Notes: generated from the letters alone by a model not told the origin. 32,522 nt of DNA from Candidatus Uhrbacteria bacterium RIFCSPLOWO2_01_FULL_47_25 (GCA_001791325.1 MGEK01000011.1:1-32522); one strand, 5' to 3'. Shown: positions 1 to 7,614, numbered from the stretch's first letter. Made by a program: numbers and translations.

Positions 1-66
1 ATCGCCAATCCAATTTTTATCCATTCATAATCAGGAGTGCAATATATGGTGGCCTAATACATGCCC

Positions 67-96
67 TTGCTAATTTTATGAATTTCATGCTATTGT
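67..96 (+). promoter_or_regulatory. Possible promoter for the zinc-ribbon/rplY pair
   Basis: TTGCTA (67-72) and TATTGT (91-96) are separated by 18 bases and lie 14 bases upstream of the ATG at 111. If used, the leader would be only about 8 bases. Both boxes are imperfect, so this is tentative. Confidence 0.25.
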
Positions 97-110
97 CTAG
101 ATGAGACTTT

Positions 111-461
111 ATGCAGTGGCATGATCAACAAGAAGAATCACCTTTGTCGTTTTTTCAAGCGGGGCTTCGTTTAATGGCGAGATGTCCTTTATGTCAGGCG
201 CGATATCAGCCCAGTTCAGTCAAGGTAATTGCCGAGAGAGAAGACGCCTATTTAGTTCACGTGCTGTGCGCGAAGTGCCGCAGCGCGGTGGTTGCTTTGG
301 TGTTTGCGAATTTATTTGGCGTGAGTTCTGTTGGTGTTCTCACTGATTTAGGCAGCGATGAAGTCTTGAAGGCCCAAGAACGTATCGTTGAGGCGGATGA
401 CGTTCTGGCGTTGTATGCAGCTTGCCGAGATGGATCGCTGATAGAAAGGATAAAAAAATAA
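111..461 (+). CDS. Small zinc-ribbon protein of unknown function
   Basis: This is a hypothetical protein of up to 116 residues. It has two Cys-x-x-Cys knuckles (CPLC near residue 25 and CAKC near residue 53), which suggests one zinc ribbon. The C-terminal half is hydrophobic and then acidic. A second in-frame ATG at 174 would start the protein at MARCPLC, just before the first knuckle, and is an equally reasonable start (95 residues). Neither start has a clear ribosome-binding site. Its TAA overlaps the ATG of the L25 gene by one base, so the two are probably co-translated. I cannot assign a function; a nucleic-acid or ribosome-related role is only suggested by the zinc knuckles and the neighbour. 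Confidence 0.7.
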   Translation: MQWHDQQEESPLSFFQAGLRLMARCPLCQARYQPSSVKVIAEREDAYLVHVLCAKCRSAVVALVFANLFGVSSVGVLTDLGSDEVLKAQERIVEADDVLALYAACRDGSLIERIKK

Positions 462-1153
462 TGACTTATTCACTTCAAGTAGCCACACGAACACTAGTGG
501 GAAAAAAGAATAAATTACTTCGCGGCCAGGGTTTGATACCCGGGGTTGTTTATGGGCATGGGGAAACCAACCGTTCAGTGGAGATTAAGAAGGTTCCTTT
601 TGAGAAATTGTTTCAGTCTGCCGGTGAGAGCAGTTTGGTTGATTTAAATATTGACGAGGATGCTAGTTTGAAAGTTTTGATTCACGACATACAGCGTCAT
701 CCAGTGACCGGTCAAATAATTCATGTTGATTTTTATCAGGTCAAAATGACCGAGAAATTAACGGCTGATGTGCCCTTGGTATTTATCGGCGAGGCCAAGG
801 CGGTAAAAGAATTAGGCGGTGTTCTGGTGAAGACGCTTGATCATGTAAAGGTAGAATGTTTACCTCAAGATTTAGTTCACGAATTAAAGGTTAATCTTTC
901 CAGTTTAGAGACATTTGACGATGCTATCCATGTAAAAGATATTGTTGTGCCTACAGGAATTAATGTTTTGAGCTCCATTGATGATATGGTAGTAAGTGTC
1001 CAGCCACCGCGTACTGAAGAAGAGGCTAAGATTGAAGGGGCAGAGGCACCGGTTGATGTGAGCGAGGTTGAGGTAGAAAAAGAGAAGAAGGATAAGGAGG
1101 TAAAGGGAAGCGGAGAAGAGGTAAGGGCAGAGGGGAAGAAGGAAAAAAGCTAG
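461..1153 (+). CDS. rplY: 50S ribosomal protein L25 (CTC/TL5 type)
   Basis: L25 binds 5S rRNA in the central protuberance of the large subunit. The long CTC form has an N-terminal L25 domain plus a C-terminal beta domain, and the 230 residues here fit that form. Recognisable stretches are RGQGLIPGVVYG near the N-terminus, IHDIQRHPVTGQIIHVDFYQV around residues 70-90, and VPLVFIGEAKAVKELGGVL. I start it at 461 (MTYSLQVATR) rather than at the in-frame ATG at 422. The 461 start has an AGAAAGGA ribosome-binding site about 10 bases upstream and overlaps the previous stop. The last 45 or so residues are a Lys/Glu-rich low-complexity tail, common in CTC proteins. It converges with prmC downstream. 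Confidence 0.93.
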   Translation: MTYSLQVATRTLVGKKNKLLRGQGLIPGVVYGHGETNRSVEIKKVPFEKLFQSAGESSLVDLNIDEDASLKVLIHDIQRHPVTGQIIHVDFYQVKMTEKLTADVPLVFIGEAKAVKELGGVLVKTLDHVKVECLPQDLVHELKVNLSSLETFDDAIHVKDIVVPTGINVLSSIDDMVVSVQPPRTEEEAKIEGAEAPVDVSEVEVEKEKKDKEVKGSGEEVRAEGKKEKS

Positions 1154-1201
1154 TCTCAGATTGCATAGATGAGCCTCGCTTCACGGCGGGTCGTTATACG
1201 C

Positions 1202-2077
1202 TTAGGGTGTGATCGTCGCGGTTAGGTAACGGTCAAGATTGTTGTAGTCTTTATAGAGTTGTGGTCGTGACTTGGGAAATGTTTTTTGCACCAACTTTTT
1301 TAATTTTTGACTGTGACAAGGGTCAATTTCCCAAATGCAGCGGAATTCAATGTTAATAAATTTTGATAGCTGTTTGACGAGGCGGCGGTAGTATTTGAGA
1401 CCATCTTGACCGGCCGCTAGAGCATTTTTTGGTTCAAATTTTTTCACCGAGGGCGATGCCCGGCGGTAGTCATCAGTGGTCAGGTAGGGGAGATTAGCGA
1501 GGAGGATGATTGGTTGAGCCGTAAGCCGTAAGCCGTAAGCCATAAGCTTTGGTTCGAGAGGTTTGAGGAGATCGCCGTGAAGAAATTTGATTTGAGTTAC
1601 GTTATGCAGTTTGGCATTGCGTTTGGCTACGATAAGCGCGGTGGACGAGATATCGGTGCCATAGGCAATTATTTGCCGCTTCTTGGCAGGGGTTTGGTTT
1701 TTTAAAATAGAAATTATAAGGCAGCCGCCGCCTGTGCCGACGTCAACAATCATAGTGATGTCGCGGTGGCGTCGTAATATCTCAATAGATTTTTCCACTA
1801 ACCATTCTGACTCTGGGCGAGGGATAAGGACATGGCGATTGACGGTGAAGGTGAGCCCGTAAAAAGGATGATAACCCAAAAGATAGGCCAGCGGTTCGCC
1901 TACTCTTCTGCGTTTTATGAAATTGTCAAAACGTCGTTTGGTGGCATTGTCAATCGTTTTTTCACCATGACTGACGACAAAAGAATGATCTTTTTTAAGA
2001 AGATGAGCCAATAGTATTTCTGCCTCACGCACCTCATCTGATTTTAATTCGCGCAGCAGCTCTTTGATGGCGATCAT
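1202..2077 (-). CDS. prmC: Release-factor glutamine methyltransferase PrmC (HemK)
   Basis: PrmC N5-methylates the glutamine of the GGQ motif in peptide release factors, using S-adenosylmethionine. The 291 residues show the helical N-terminal domain with GEPLAYLLGYHPFYG and LIPRPESEWLV, the SAM-binding VDVGTGGGCLI near residue 112, and NLPYL near residue 194. The catalytic motif is usually NPPY, so NLPY is a variant. A stretch coding LMAYGLRLTA (about residues 178-187) is made of repeated GGCTTAC heptamers and looks like an in-frame repeat insertion. The gene lies 16 bases downstream of prfA on the same strand, the classic prfA-prmC pairing of methyltransferase with its substrate. Confidence 0.93.
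   Translation of the reverse strand: MIAIKELLRELKSDEVREAEILLAHLLKKDHSFVVSHGEKTIDNATKRRFDNFIKRRRVGEPLAYLLGYHPFYGLTFTVNRHVLIPRPESEWLVEKSIEILRRHRDITMIVDVGTGGGCLIISILKNQTPAKKRQIIAYGTDISSTALIVAKRNAKLHNVTQIKFLHGDLLKPLEPKLMAYGLRLTAQPIILLANLPYLTTDDYRRASPSVKKFEPKNALAAGQDGLKYYRRLVKQLSKFINIEFRCIWEIDPCHSQKLKKLVQKTFPKSRPQLYKDYNNLDRYLTATITP
1515..1550 (-). repeat. Tandem GGCTTAC word repeat inside prmC
   Basis: On the minus strand the words CTTATGG, CTTACGG, CTTACGG, CTTACGG follow each other without a gap and remain in frame in prmC. Related words (AGCTTATAGCTTACGG and AGCTTATGGCTTAAGG) occur in hairpin loops at 4028-4050 and 5817-5842, so this is one member of a dispersed low-complexity repeat. Confidence 0.7.
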
Positions 2078-2093
2078 TTATTGCATGGACGAC

Positions 2094-3149
2094 TTATGCG
2101 GCTGCCGTTGCAGTTCTAAGGCGATCAATAATTTGGTCAAGGTCGCCGTCAATTATGTAGGTGATATGGTGGAAGTTTTCATTCAGGCGGTGGTCAGTGA
2201 TTCTATCTTGCGGAAAATTGTACGTGCGAATTTTTTCCGAGCGGTCGCCAGTGCCGATTTGTTCAAGTCTTTTCACTGAACGAGTCTCTTGCTGTTTCTG
2301 TCTTTCCATATCAAACAAGCGCGCACGTAATACTTGCATCGCCCGTAGTTTATTTTGTTGGAAATTACGTTCATCTTGGCACTGCACGACCAAACCGGTT
2401 GGCAGGTGAGTAATTCGCACGGCGGAATAGGTGGTGTTGACTGATTGCCCTCCGTGTCCGCCTGAAGTGGAGGCTTCTATTTTTAGGTCTTTTGGGGCGA
2501 TGGAAATTTCCACTTCTTCTGCTTCAGGCATGACTACGACGGTTACTGTGGAAGTGTGTACTCGTCCACTTTTTTCGGTTTCTGGTATGCGCTGTACGCG
2601 ATGAACGCCGCTTTCAAACTTCAGGCGGCTGTACACTCGTTCGCCCTCAATGGTGAAAATGACTTCTTTGAATCCGCCAATATCGCTGCGACTGGTATTT
2701 AAGAGATGAACTTTCCAGCCCTTATTTTCCGCATAACGAGTATACATTCTAAACAGCTCGGCCGCGAACAGCGAAGCTTCGTCACCCCCTGCGCCTGACC
2801 TAATTTCCACGACAATATTTTTTGCGTCTAGGGGATCAGCCGGGTGTGCGATTTCCTCAATTTGTGCTTCCACGGCGCTTAGGCGATCGCTAATCTTTAG
2901 GCGGTCGTCTTCTGCCAAGGCAATGAGTTCAGCGTCCTGCTCTGTTTTCAATAACTCGTTAAGTTTATCGCTCTCCTCGCTGAGACGCTTATATTTATTA
3001 ACAAGATCAATGATTCCCACAACGCCGTGATATTCGGTTGATAATTGTTTTAATCTCTCGGGATTTTTCGTTGTAGCTGGGCGCGACAACTCCTCCTCAA
3101 GCGCTTTCTGGCGCTCAATTAATTTTTCTTTTTCTGTTTGAGTAAGCAC
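2094..3149 (-). CDS. prfA: Peptide chain release factor 1
   Basis: RF1 recognises UAA and UAG stop codons and triggers peptide release. The 351 residues are full length. They include an N-terminal coiled helical domain and the PCRF region with [14 protein letters not shown]. The codon-recognition segment is [17 protein letters not shown], where the RF1 tripeptide reads PET. The peptidyl-transferase loop is [12 protein letters not shown], with the GGQ motif. [22 protein letters not shown] follows. The start is GTG (bases 3147-3149), and no clear ribosome-binding site precedes it. It is followed 16 bases later by prmC, whose product would modify its GGQ glutamine. Confidence 0.95.
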   Translation of the reverse strand: MLTQTEKEKLIERQKALEEELSRPATTKNPERLKQLSTEYHGVVGIIDLVNKYKRLSEESDKLNELLKTEQDAELIALAEDDRLKISDRLSAVEAQIEEIAHPADPLDAKNIVVEIRSGAGGDEASLFAAELFRMYTRYAENKGWKVHLLNTSRSDIGGFKEVIFTIEGERVYSRLKFESGVHRVQRIPETEKSGRVHTSTVTVVVMPEAEEVEISIAPKDLKIEASTSGGHGGQSVNTTYSAVRITHLPTGLVVQCQDERNFQQNKLRAMQVLRARLFDMERQKQQETRSVKRLEQIGTGDRSEKIRTYNFPQDRITDHRLNENFHHITYIIDGDLDQIIDRLRTATAAA

Positions 3150-3164
3150 GTTAGTTTTGATTAG

Positions 3165-3182
3165 TTTATAATTAGTGTCAAT
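3165..3182 (-). promoter_or_regulatory. Possible prfA promoter elements
   Basis: On the minus strand a perfect TTGACA (3177-3182) lies upstream of TATAAA (3165-3170), but only six bases separate them, so they cannot be the two boxes of one standard promoter. TATAAA alone would give a leader of about 10 bases. TTGACA paired with a weak AAAACT box 17 bases on would give an almost leaderless GTG start. Confidence 0.25.
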
Positions 3183-3220
3183 TGGTGGGTTATGTCGGTC
3201 GCAATAAAAGATTCCGAATA

Positions 3221-3254
3221 AACAAAACCGGCCGCTATTGCTTGAATGGCGGTT
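3221..3254 (-). terminator. Likely terminator of rpmE
   Basis: Just downstream of the rpmE stop on the minus strand, an imperfect hairpin (arms AACCGCC...ATT and AATAGCGGCCGGTT) is followed by TTTTGTTTATT. The T-rich tail gives the direction. Confidence 0.4.
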
Positions 3255-3269
3255 GGGTAAATAATCTAT

Positions 3270-3593
3270 CTAAGCGGCTGTCAATCTGTGCTTTGAGGTA
3301 ACCTTTTTTGATTCGTCAATTTTGAGCTGGCGCTTGGCGCTTCTGGCGGCAAGTTTAACGCGTCGGCCGCGTCTTGTTTCCGCGACGCTGGCCTTAGCCT
3401 CAACGCGCTTCTGGAATTTATCAACACGCCTCGCCGTGTCCACTAGTTTTTGCTGGCCGGTATAGAACGGATGGCAATTACTGCACAGCTCAATATGCAG
3501 TTCTTCTTGCGTGGAACCGATAGTAAAGGTCTGTCCGCAGGCGCACTTAATAGTGGCCGTTGGGTAATATGTTGGATGTATTGCTGTTTTCAT
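3270..3593 (-). CDS. rpmE: 50S ribosomal protein L31
   Basis: L31 bridges the large and small ribosomal subunits. From the ATG at 3593 the protein is 107 residues and opens with the typical [11 protein letters not shown]. Zinc ligands are visible as CAC near residue 17 and CSNC near residue 36, followed by [20 protein letters not shown]. This is the zinc-binding form. A Lys/Arg-rich extension of about 45 residues follows the canonical end. An alternative in-frame start at 3614 adds seven residues that no L31 needs. The gene stands alone, with a T-tailed hairpin after it. Confidence 0.93.
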   Translation of the reverse strand: MKTAIHPTYYPTATIKCACGQTFTIGSTQEELHIELCSNCHPFYTGQQKLVDTARRVDKFQKRVEAKASVAETRRGRRVKLAARSAKRQLKIDESKKVTSKHRLTAA

Positions 3594-3662
3594 AGCTAAA
3601 GTTAAGATGAACAAAGTTTAACAAATGAAACATCATTTGTAAAGGATTATGCTTTAAAGAAG

Positions 3663-3690
3663 GCCGCCCGGGCACAAGTGCTCGGGCGGC
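3663..3690. terminator. Strong GC hairpin, possible terminator
   Basis: A 12-bp stem (GCCGCCCGGGCA against TGCTCGGGCGGC, with one G-T pair) encloses a CAAG loop. On the minus strand it is followed by TTCTTTAAAG. It would suit the end of a minus-strand transcript coming from the IS110-like region. The T-tail is weak. Confidence 0.45.
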
Positions 3691-3768
3691 GGGTAGTGGG
3701 CAGATCAATCAACGCGCATGAAGCGCATCCTACGCTTCGCCCACTGTTTGGAAGGTACAACACAAACG

Positions 3769-3900
3769 TCGTCCTTGCGGACACATTCCTGATCGTACCT
3801 CCCTTGAACTCCAAACTTAACATGATTTAGTACTCAAGGGGAAGGGGCGAGGCATGTTGTCGTGTGTCTTTATTGGACAACTCCAACATTGCCTCGTCCC
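3769..3900 (+). repeat. Compound hairpin cassette, copy A
   Basis: In order, this copy holds a GTCC-TTGC-GGAC mini-hairpin (3771-3782), a CCCTTGA/TCAAGGG hairpin, then GGGGAAGGGGCGAGGC pairing with GCCTCGTCCC. The same order and orientation recur at 5716-5910 on the other side of the IS110-like gene. Confidence 0.5.
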
Positions 3901-4006
3901 TATGGTGGACACGCCAACTGTCGCGCCGTAGCGCACCTCGCCACTCATCCACCGAATTGGAGGGACAGTTTCACGGTCGCTCTGGAAGGAGCAAACTTGG
4001 CTACGT

Positions 4007-4126
4007 CCCTCCCCGCGACTTTGAGGCTTACAGCTTATAGCTTACGGCTCTCAACAACCGCGGGGAGGGGGCGAGGGATGGATTCTATCTTTGTTTACAG
4101 AGATAGATTTCCAATCGCCTCGCCCC
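4007..4126 (+). repeat. Compound hairpin cassette, copy B
   Basis: The arms CCCTCCCCGCG/CGCGGGGAGGG form an 11-bp stem whose loop holds the AGCTTATAGCTTACGG word repeat. A GGGGCGAGG/CCTCGCCCC hairpin follows immediately. It lacks the leading GTCC-TTGC-GGAC element. Confidence 0.5.
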
Positions 4127-4316
4127 TTTGCGACGAACAAAAACGAGGTCGTTCTAATAGAACACTTTTTTTGTCGTTCGCCGCCGCGGATAACGCAACG
4201 CACGCCACGCGCCGTGAGCGCATCTTAATCATCGCGTTATTCGCATATTAACCTCTTGTTAGGTCACGAAGATCGTGAACTCGGCGGCACCTTGTTTTCG
4301 TCTCCACCGGATCAGC

Positions 4317-5672
4317 TTAAGGCACTGGCGCTTTCGTGGTCGCGGTCCCCGACACTTCGAGTTTCAGCCACTGCTTCACTAGCCACTCCACAAACTTCGT
4401 CAAGGTACGCCAGCGAGCCATCTTAAGGATATGGCCATTGGTGTACCGTTTGATCGTGCGACCATTCGCTCCAGTTACTTCAATGATCGTTGGATGTTTG
4501 TCATGCAACCGCTGTTTGTACTCGCGGAGTTTTTGGCCCCAATCGCTTTTTGGCCGATAGTTCCACTGGTCGGCCAGCTGGTAGAGGGACTGCCGACCAA
4601 GCGTTTCGTCCCAGTTAGCGACTAATCCACGACGCTTGCGTGGAAACTGTTTGTCGGGTGGCACGTCCGCGTGTTGGCCGCCCTGGAGAACATGTACGCC
4701 GAGATAGGCCTTCACGCGATTTGCGGTGCGACGCCAGTCGCCATCATCTCCAGGACGCTGAAAGCGCCGAATGTCGCCCACAGCCGCGATGATGCCGGCG
4801 GCGATAGTTGGACCGCAGCCAATAATTTCCTTGAGGATGCTCCAAACCGGCACTTCGGCAACGGCCTTAGCAATTTCATCATTCGCACTTTCTTCCGTCC
4901 TGACAAGAAGCTTCAGCGTTTGATCCGAGGCCTTCAGGGCATCGTAGCCATCCTCAATGGTACCCTCGGGATAGCCACCCTCTTCAGTGAGGAAGAGAGA
5001 GCGTTCGTATCGTTGCCGCAAGCGTTGTGAGCAAGTGATGCGGTCGCCTTGGCACTTCTTGCGATAGATCAACGCCTCGCGAACCCTAATGACTCGTCGC
5101 TCGCGCGGACCGACGACATAGAAGAGTTCGGGATCTTCTTTGAAGAGCTCAATCAGCGTGCGGTTGTCTTGGTCCTTGTCGCGGTTCGGTCGTGCTTGGT
5201 CAAGAACAAATGGGGGAGTGCCGAAGATCGTGGAACCCAGACTCTTGCGCTCGCCAATGTTTGACAGAGCGTGGAGGAATGTCCCGCCACTGCCACCAAG
5301 AATACTCACCACGCGGTCCCCAAGCCGAAGACCATCGTAGGCAACCGGCACATGGGTGACGAGCCGAGGCGTCTTACCGTCATAGACGATGAGCTCATGA
5401 TCAAAATTCGTTACCTGCTCGTCGTCAGCCAAGCGACGGGTTCTGCGGTGGTGTGGCTTCACCTGACTGATGTCGCTGGCGCTTGCAACAACCCGCCACC
5501 GTACCGGAAAAATTCCATAGACAAAGTCAAGTTCTGCCTGTCGGTCATCGAGTGTGAGTGTTGAGACCTCTTTCCCGTCATCAATGGCCACCTGCGTTGG
5601 CCGCGCCTCGCCCTTCGTCGTTTTCTTGACGCGATGGCGAATGCCAATAATCCGGCCTGTTGCTGTTTCCAT
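4317..5672 (-). CDS. IS110-family-like transposase/recombinase, possibly inactive
   Basis: From ATG 5672 the protein is 451 residues. I prefer this start to the GTG at 5756 because AAGGAGAGAGG lies just upstream and because the 84-base extension contains a hairpin repeated elsewhere in the flanks. The C-terminal part matches the IS116/IS110/IS902 domain: IIGCGPTIAAGII at about residues 283-295, then AVGDIRRF and RVKAYLGVHV. The middle has an acidic DKDQD run (about 165-169) near where IS110 enzymes carry their DEDD residues. Where the family normally has Ser-Gly-Gly with the catalytic serine, this protein reads Gln-Gly-Gly (about 330-332). That is an alignment by eye. Structured non-coding DNA lies on both sides. 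It may be a relic, or a domesticated relative. Confidence 0.65.
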   Translation of the reverse strand: METATGRIIGIRHRVKKTTKGEARPTQVAIDDGKEVSTLTLDDRQAELDFVYGIFPVRWRVVASASDISQVKPHHRRTRRLADDEQVTNFDHELIVYDGKTPRLVTHVPVAYDGLRLGDRVVSILGGSGGTFLHALSNIGERKSLGSTIFGTPPFVLDQARPNRDKDQDNRTLIELFKEDPELFYVVGPRERRVIRVREALIYRKKCQGDRITCSQRLRQRYERSLFLTEEGGYPEGTIEDGYDALKASDQTLKLLVRTEESANDEIAKAVAEVPVWSILKEIIGCGPTIAAGIIAAVGDIRRFQRPGDDGDWRRTANRVKAYLGVHVLQGGQHADVPPDKQFPRKRRGLVANWDETLGRQSLYQLADQWNYRPKSDWGQKLREYKQRLHDKHPTIIEVTGANGRTIKRYTNGHILKMARWRTLTKFVEWLVKQWLKLEVSGTATTKAPVP

Positions 5673-6046
5673 TACCTCTCTCCTTTTGAGCCGTTTGGCG
5701 GCTTGGTTGTTGGTTCGTCCCTTGCGGGACACGTTGGTTTTTAAGGAGCGTACCACAATACATCCTTCGTCCTTAAAGACACGCCGCGTGTCGTGTCACC
5801 CTCCCCGCTGGCACCCAGCTTATGGCTTAAGGCCTACAGCTTGATACCACTGGGGAAGGGGCGAGACATTGCGCATTACGCATATTGCACGCGTCGTCTC
5901 GTCTCGCCCCGGGCGGACACACGGACAATCGCTTTGGCAAGCAATTGCCCCCTCGTCCGCCGTTGCCAGTTGACACGCCACTTCTCGTCGTTTGGGCGAC
6001 AGAGCCATCTGCGTCAACCAGCCCTGTAGTCTAGTCAAAAACTCCC
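5673..6046. other. Structured non-coding region upstream of the IS110-like gene
   Basis: About 370 bases have no credible gene. Visible inverted repeats are GTCCC-TTGC-GGGAC (5718-5731 region), GACACG/CGTGTC (5778-5797), CCCTCCCC (5799) with GGGGAAGGG (5852), a perfect 10-bp GGGGCGAGAC (5858-5867) with GTCTCGCCCC (5901-5910), and GGCGGAC (5912) with GTCCGCC (5955). The short ORFs here on both strands follow the palindromes and are not believable. This would be the left (upstream) end if the IS110-like gene is a mobile element. It also separates that gene from the divergent rpsB promoter. Confidence 0.5.
5716..5910 (+). repeat. Compound hairpin cassette, copy C
   Basis: The elements match copy A (3769-3900) in order and orientation. 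TCGTCCC-TTGC-GGGACAC and a degenerate TCGTCCTTAAAGACAC come first. CCCTCCCC then pairs with GGGGAAGGG around an AGCTTATGGCTTAAGG loop. GGGGCGAGAC pairing with GTCTCGCCCC ends the cassette. Copies A and C therefore flank the transposase-like gene as direct repeats. Confidence 0.5.
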
Positions 6047-6075
6047 TTGACGTCAAGGTACTTAACTGATATGCT
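6047..6075 (+). promoter_or_regulatory. rpsB-tsf promoter
   Basis: TTGACG (6047-6052) and TATGCT (6070-6075) are separated by exactly 17 bases, with a TGA extension directly before the -10 box. Transcription would begin near 6082, leaving about 8 bases before the rpsB ATG. Confidence 0.6.
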
Positions 6076-6089
6076 CATCCCACTTTAAT

Positions 6090-6923
6090 ATGGTTAATCT
6101 AAAAGCACAATCAAAGTCAACTATTGGCGTGCCTAGCTTGTTGGACATGCTGAAGGCTGGCGTTCATTTTGGCCATTTGACCTCGCGCTGGCATCCTAAA
6201 ATGGCGCCATTCATTTTTACGGCAAGATCCGGCGTCCATATTATCAATTTAGAGGTTACTCGCCAACAGCTGGAAACAGCTTTTCGGGCAGTGAGCGATG
6301 TGGTAGCGGCGGGTGGAATTATTCTGTATGTGGGCACGAAAAAGCAGGCCCAAGAAATGATTAAGCGCAAAGCTCAATCAGTGGAAATGCCCTATGTTCA
6401 TGAACGGTGGATTGGCGGATTGTTAACCAATTTTGGTGTTATCAAAAAAATGCTTACCCGTCATGCCGAGCTTGGTCGTTTACTGACCGAGGGCGGCATG
6501 GAGCATCTTACCAAGAAAGAACGCCTTGAACGTGAGCGCGAGCACCGGCGTCTGGAAGGAGTTATTGGCGGTATCTCTAAACTGGAAAAGATTCCTAACC
6601 TGATTTTTATTATTGACCTCAAGCGAGAAAAAACAGCCCTTCGCGAAGCGCGCAAAGCGGGTGTTCCAATCGTGGCTTTGTGCGATACCAATGTTAATCC
6701 AGAGCTGGTTACATATCCAATCGTGGCCAACGATGATGCTATTGGTTCACTGGAACTTATGACTGATTTAATTACGGAAGCTGTTAAAGAAGGATTATCA
6801 CGCCGCAGTGTTGAAGGTGTTGAACCTTCTTCTCCGGAAATTGTTCAAGAAAACGTGGAAGCTCCAGTGACCGTGATTGATGAAGAAGTCTTACTGGCCG
6901 AAGGTATTCCAGCGGATGTTTAA
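6090..6923 (+). CDS. rpsB: 30S ribosomal protein S2
   Basis: S2 is a late-assembling small-subunit protein that contacts S1 and the 16S rRNA. The 277 residues contain the family signatures: MLKAGVHFGHLTSRWHPKM near residue 20, IINLEVTRQQL, ILYVGTKKQAQ, the RWIGGLLTNF motif near residue 109, and PIVALCDTNVNP near residue 190. The C-terminal 40 residues are an acidic, family-variable tail. It is followed one base later by tsf in the usual rpsB-tsf operon. A good extended promoter sits so close upstream that there is little room for a ribosome-binding site; none is visible. Confidence 0.96.
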   Translation: MVNLKAQSKSTIGVPSLLDMLKAGVHFGHLTSRWHPKMAPFIFTARSGVHIINLEVTRQQLETAFRAVSDVVAAGGIILYVGTKKQAQEMIKRKAQSVEMPYVHERWIGGLLTNFGVIKKMLTRHAELGRLLTEGGMEHLTKKERLEREREHRRLEGVIGGISKLEKIPNLIFIIDLKREKTALREARKAGVPIVALCDTNVNPELVTYPIVANDDAIGSLELMTDLITEAVKEGLSRRSVEGVEPSSPEIVQENVEAPVTVIDEEVLLAEGIPADV

Positions 6924-6924
6924 A

Positions 6925-7524
6925 ATGTCAAAAGAAATTATCATTTCACTGCGTCAGGCAACAGGCGCTGGTATTGTGGAAATTAAAAAATCCTTGGAAG
7001 AAGCTGGTGGCGATAAAACAAAAGCAGTTGAAATTCTGCGTAAGCGCGGTCAAGCCAAAGCTGTAAAAAAGCAGGAGCGAGAAACTCACGATGGCATCGT
7101 TCATGCCTACGTTCACTCCAACGACAGGGTAGGCGTCTTGGTGGAGGTGGCCTGCGAAACTGATTTTGTGGCGAGGAACGAAGATTTTAAAAACTTTGTT
7201 CACCATGTGGCTATGCAGGTGGCCGCCGCCAATCCATTATATTTGAAAATTGAAGACATTCCCGAAGAAGTAAAGGAAAAAGAACTCCAGCTTTATCGCG
7301 AAGAAATGGAGAACGCGGGTAAGCTTAAGGGTAAGGATGAAGAAATGGTAAAAAAGATTTTGGAGGGCAAGTTGTCAAAGTATTACGCCGATGCTTGCTT
7401 GCTGGAACAGGTTTCAATTAAAGATGACAACATGACAATTCGCGAAATGGTTGATGAAATTACGGCAAAGACCGGAGAGAAGATTGAGATTAAAAGATTT
7501 GTGAGATACGCGATAGGGGAGTGA
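6925..7524 (+). CDS. tsf: Elongation factor Ts, short form
   Basis: EF-Ts exchanges GDP for GTP on EF-Tu. From ATG 6925 (MSKEIIISLRQATGAGI) the protein is 199 residues. This is the short form, with one core subdomain rather than the roughly 280 residues of E. coli. The N-terminal UBA-like domain (LRQATGAGIVEIKKSLEEA) and the EF-Tu-contact motif VLVEVACETDFVARNEDF near residue 72 are clear. An in-frame ATG at 6916 and another at 6877 overlap rpsB and are less likely starts. The stop is TGA. Confidence 0.95.
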   Translation: MSKEIIISLRQATGAGIVEIKKSLEEAGGDKTKAVEILRKRGQAKAVKKQERETHDGIVHAYVHSNDRVGVLVEVACETDFVARNEDFKNFVHHVAMQVAAANPLYLKIEDIPEEVKEKELQLYREEMENAGKLKGKDEEMVKKILEGKLSKYYADACLLEQVSIKDDNMTIREMVDEITAKTGEKIEIKRFVRYAIGE

Positions 7525-7600
7525 AGAGGAGCCGTAGAGCTATAAGGATGTAACGCTGGCCATGTCTTACATCGGGCTGGCAAAAACCCGGCTATTCCGT

Positions 7601-7606
7601 TATACT
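7601..7606 (+). promoter_or_regulatory. -10 box of gap, near-leaderless
   Basis: TATACT lies only 8 bases before the gap ATG at 7615, so transcription would start one or two bases before the start codon. No convincing -35 box was found (TGGCAA lies at the right distance). Confidence 0.4.
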
Positions 7607-7614
7607 CTAATCAT

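Larger units (their letters stand above)
3691..4316. other. Hairpin-rich non-coding region downstream of the IS110-like gene
   Basis: There is no credible gene in these 600 bases. Instead there is a near-continuous series of inverted repeats. AGTGGGC (3695-3701) pairs with GCCCACT (3739-3745) around GAAGCG/CGCTTC. AGGTAC (3753) pairs with GTACCT (3795) around GTCC-TTGC-GGAC. CCCTTGA (3801) pairs with TCAAGGG (3834). GGGGCGAGGC (3844) pairs with GCCTCGTCCC (3891). GGTGGA (3904) pairs with TCCACC (3948). GGAGGGAC (3959) pairs with GTCCCTCC (4005). CCCTCCCCGCG (4007) pairs with CGCGGGGAGGG (4059). GGGGCGAGG (4068) pairs with CCTCGCCCC (4118), enclosing TCTATCT/AGATAGA. Such density suggests a structured RNA or mobile-element end. 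IS110-family elements are known to encode a guide (bridge) RNA in their non-coding ends, which makes that a candidate role, but it is unproven. Confidence 0.5.

Noticed and set aside
3862-4251. 129-codon ORF on the plus strand in the hairpin region
   Set aside because: It runs through a series of palindromes, has biased threonine/arginine/histidine content, no ribosome-binding site and no family resemblance; open frames arise easily in such GC-rich repeats.
5673-5756. N-terminal 28-codon extension of the IS110-like protein from GTG 5756
   Set aside because: The ATG at 5672 has a strong ribosome-binding site, and the extension contains the repeated GTCCC-TTGC-GGGAC hairpin found in the non-coding flanks.
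5793-6056. Overlapping 78-codon ORFs on both strands upstream of rpsB
   Set aside because: They mirror each other across inverted-repeat DNA and would overlap the non-coding flank and cassette C.
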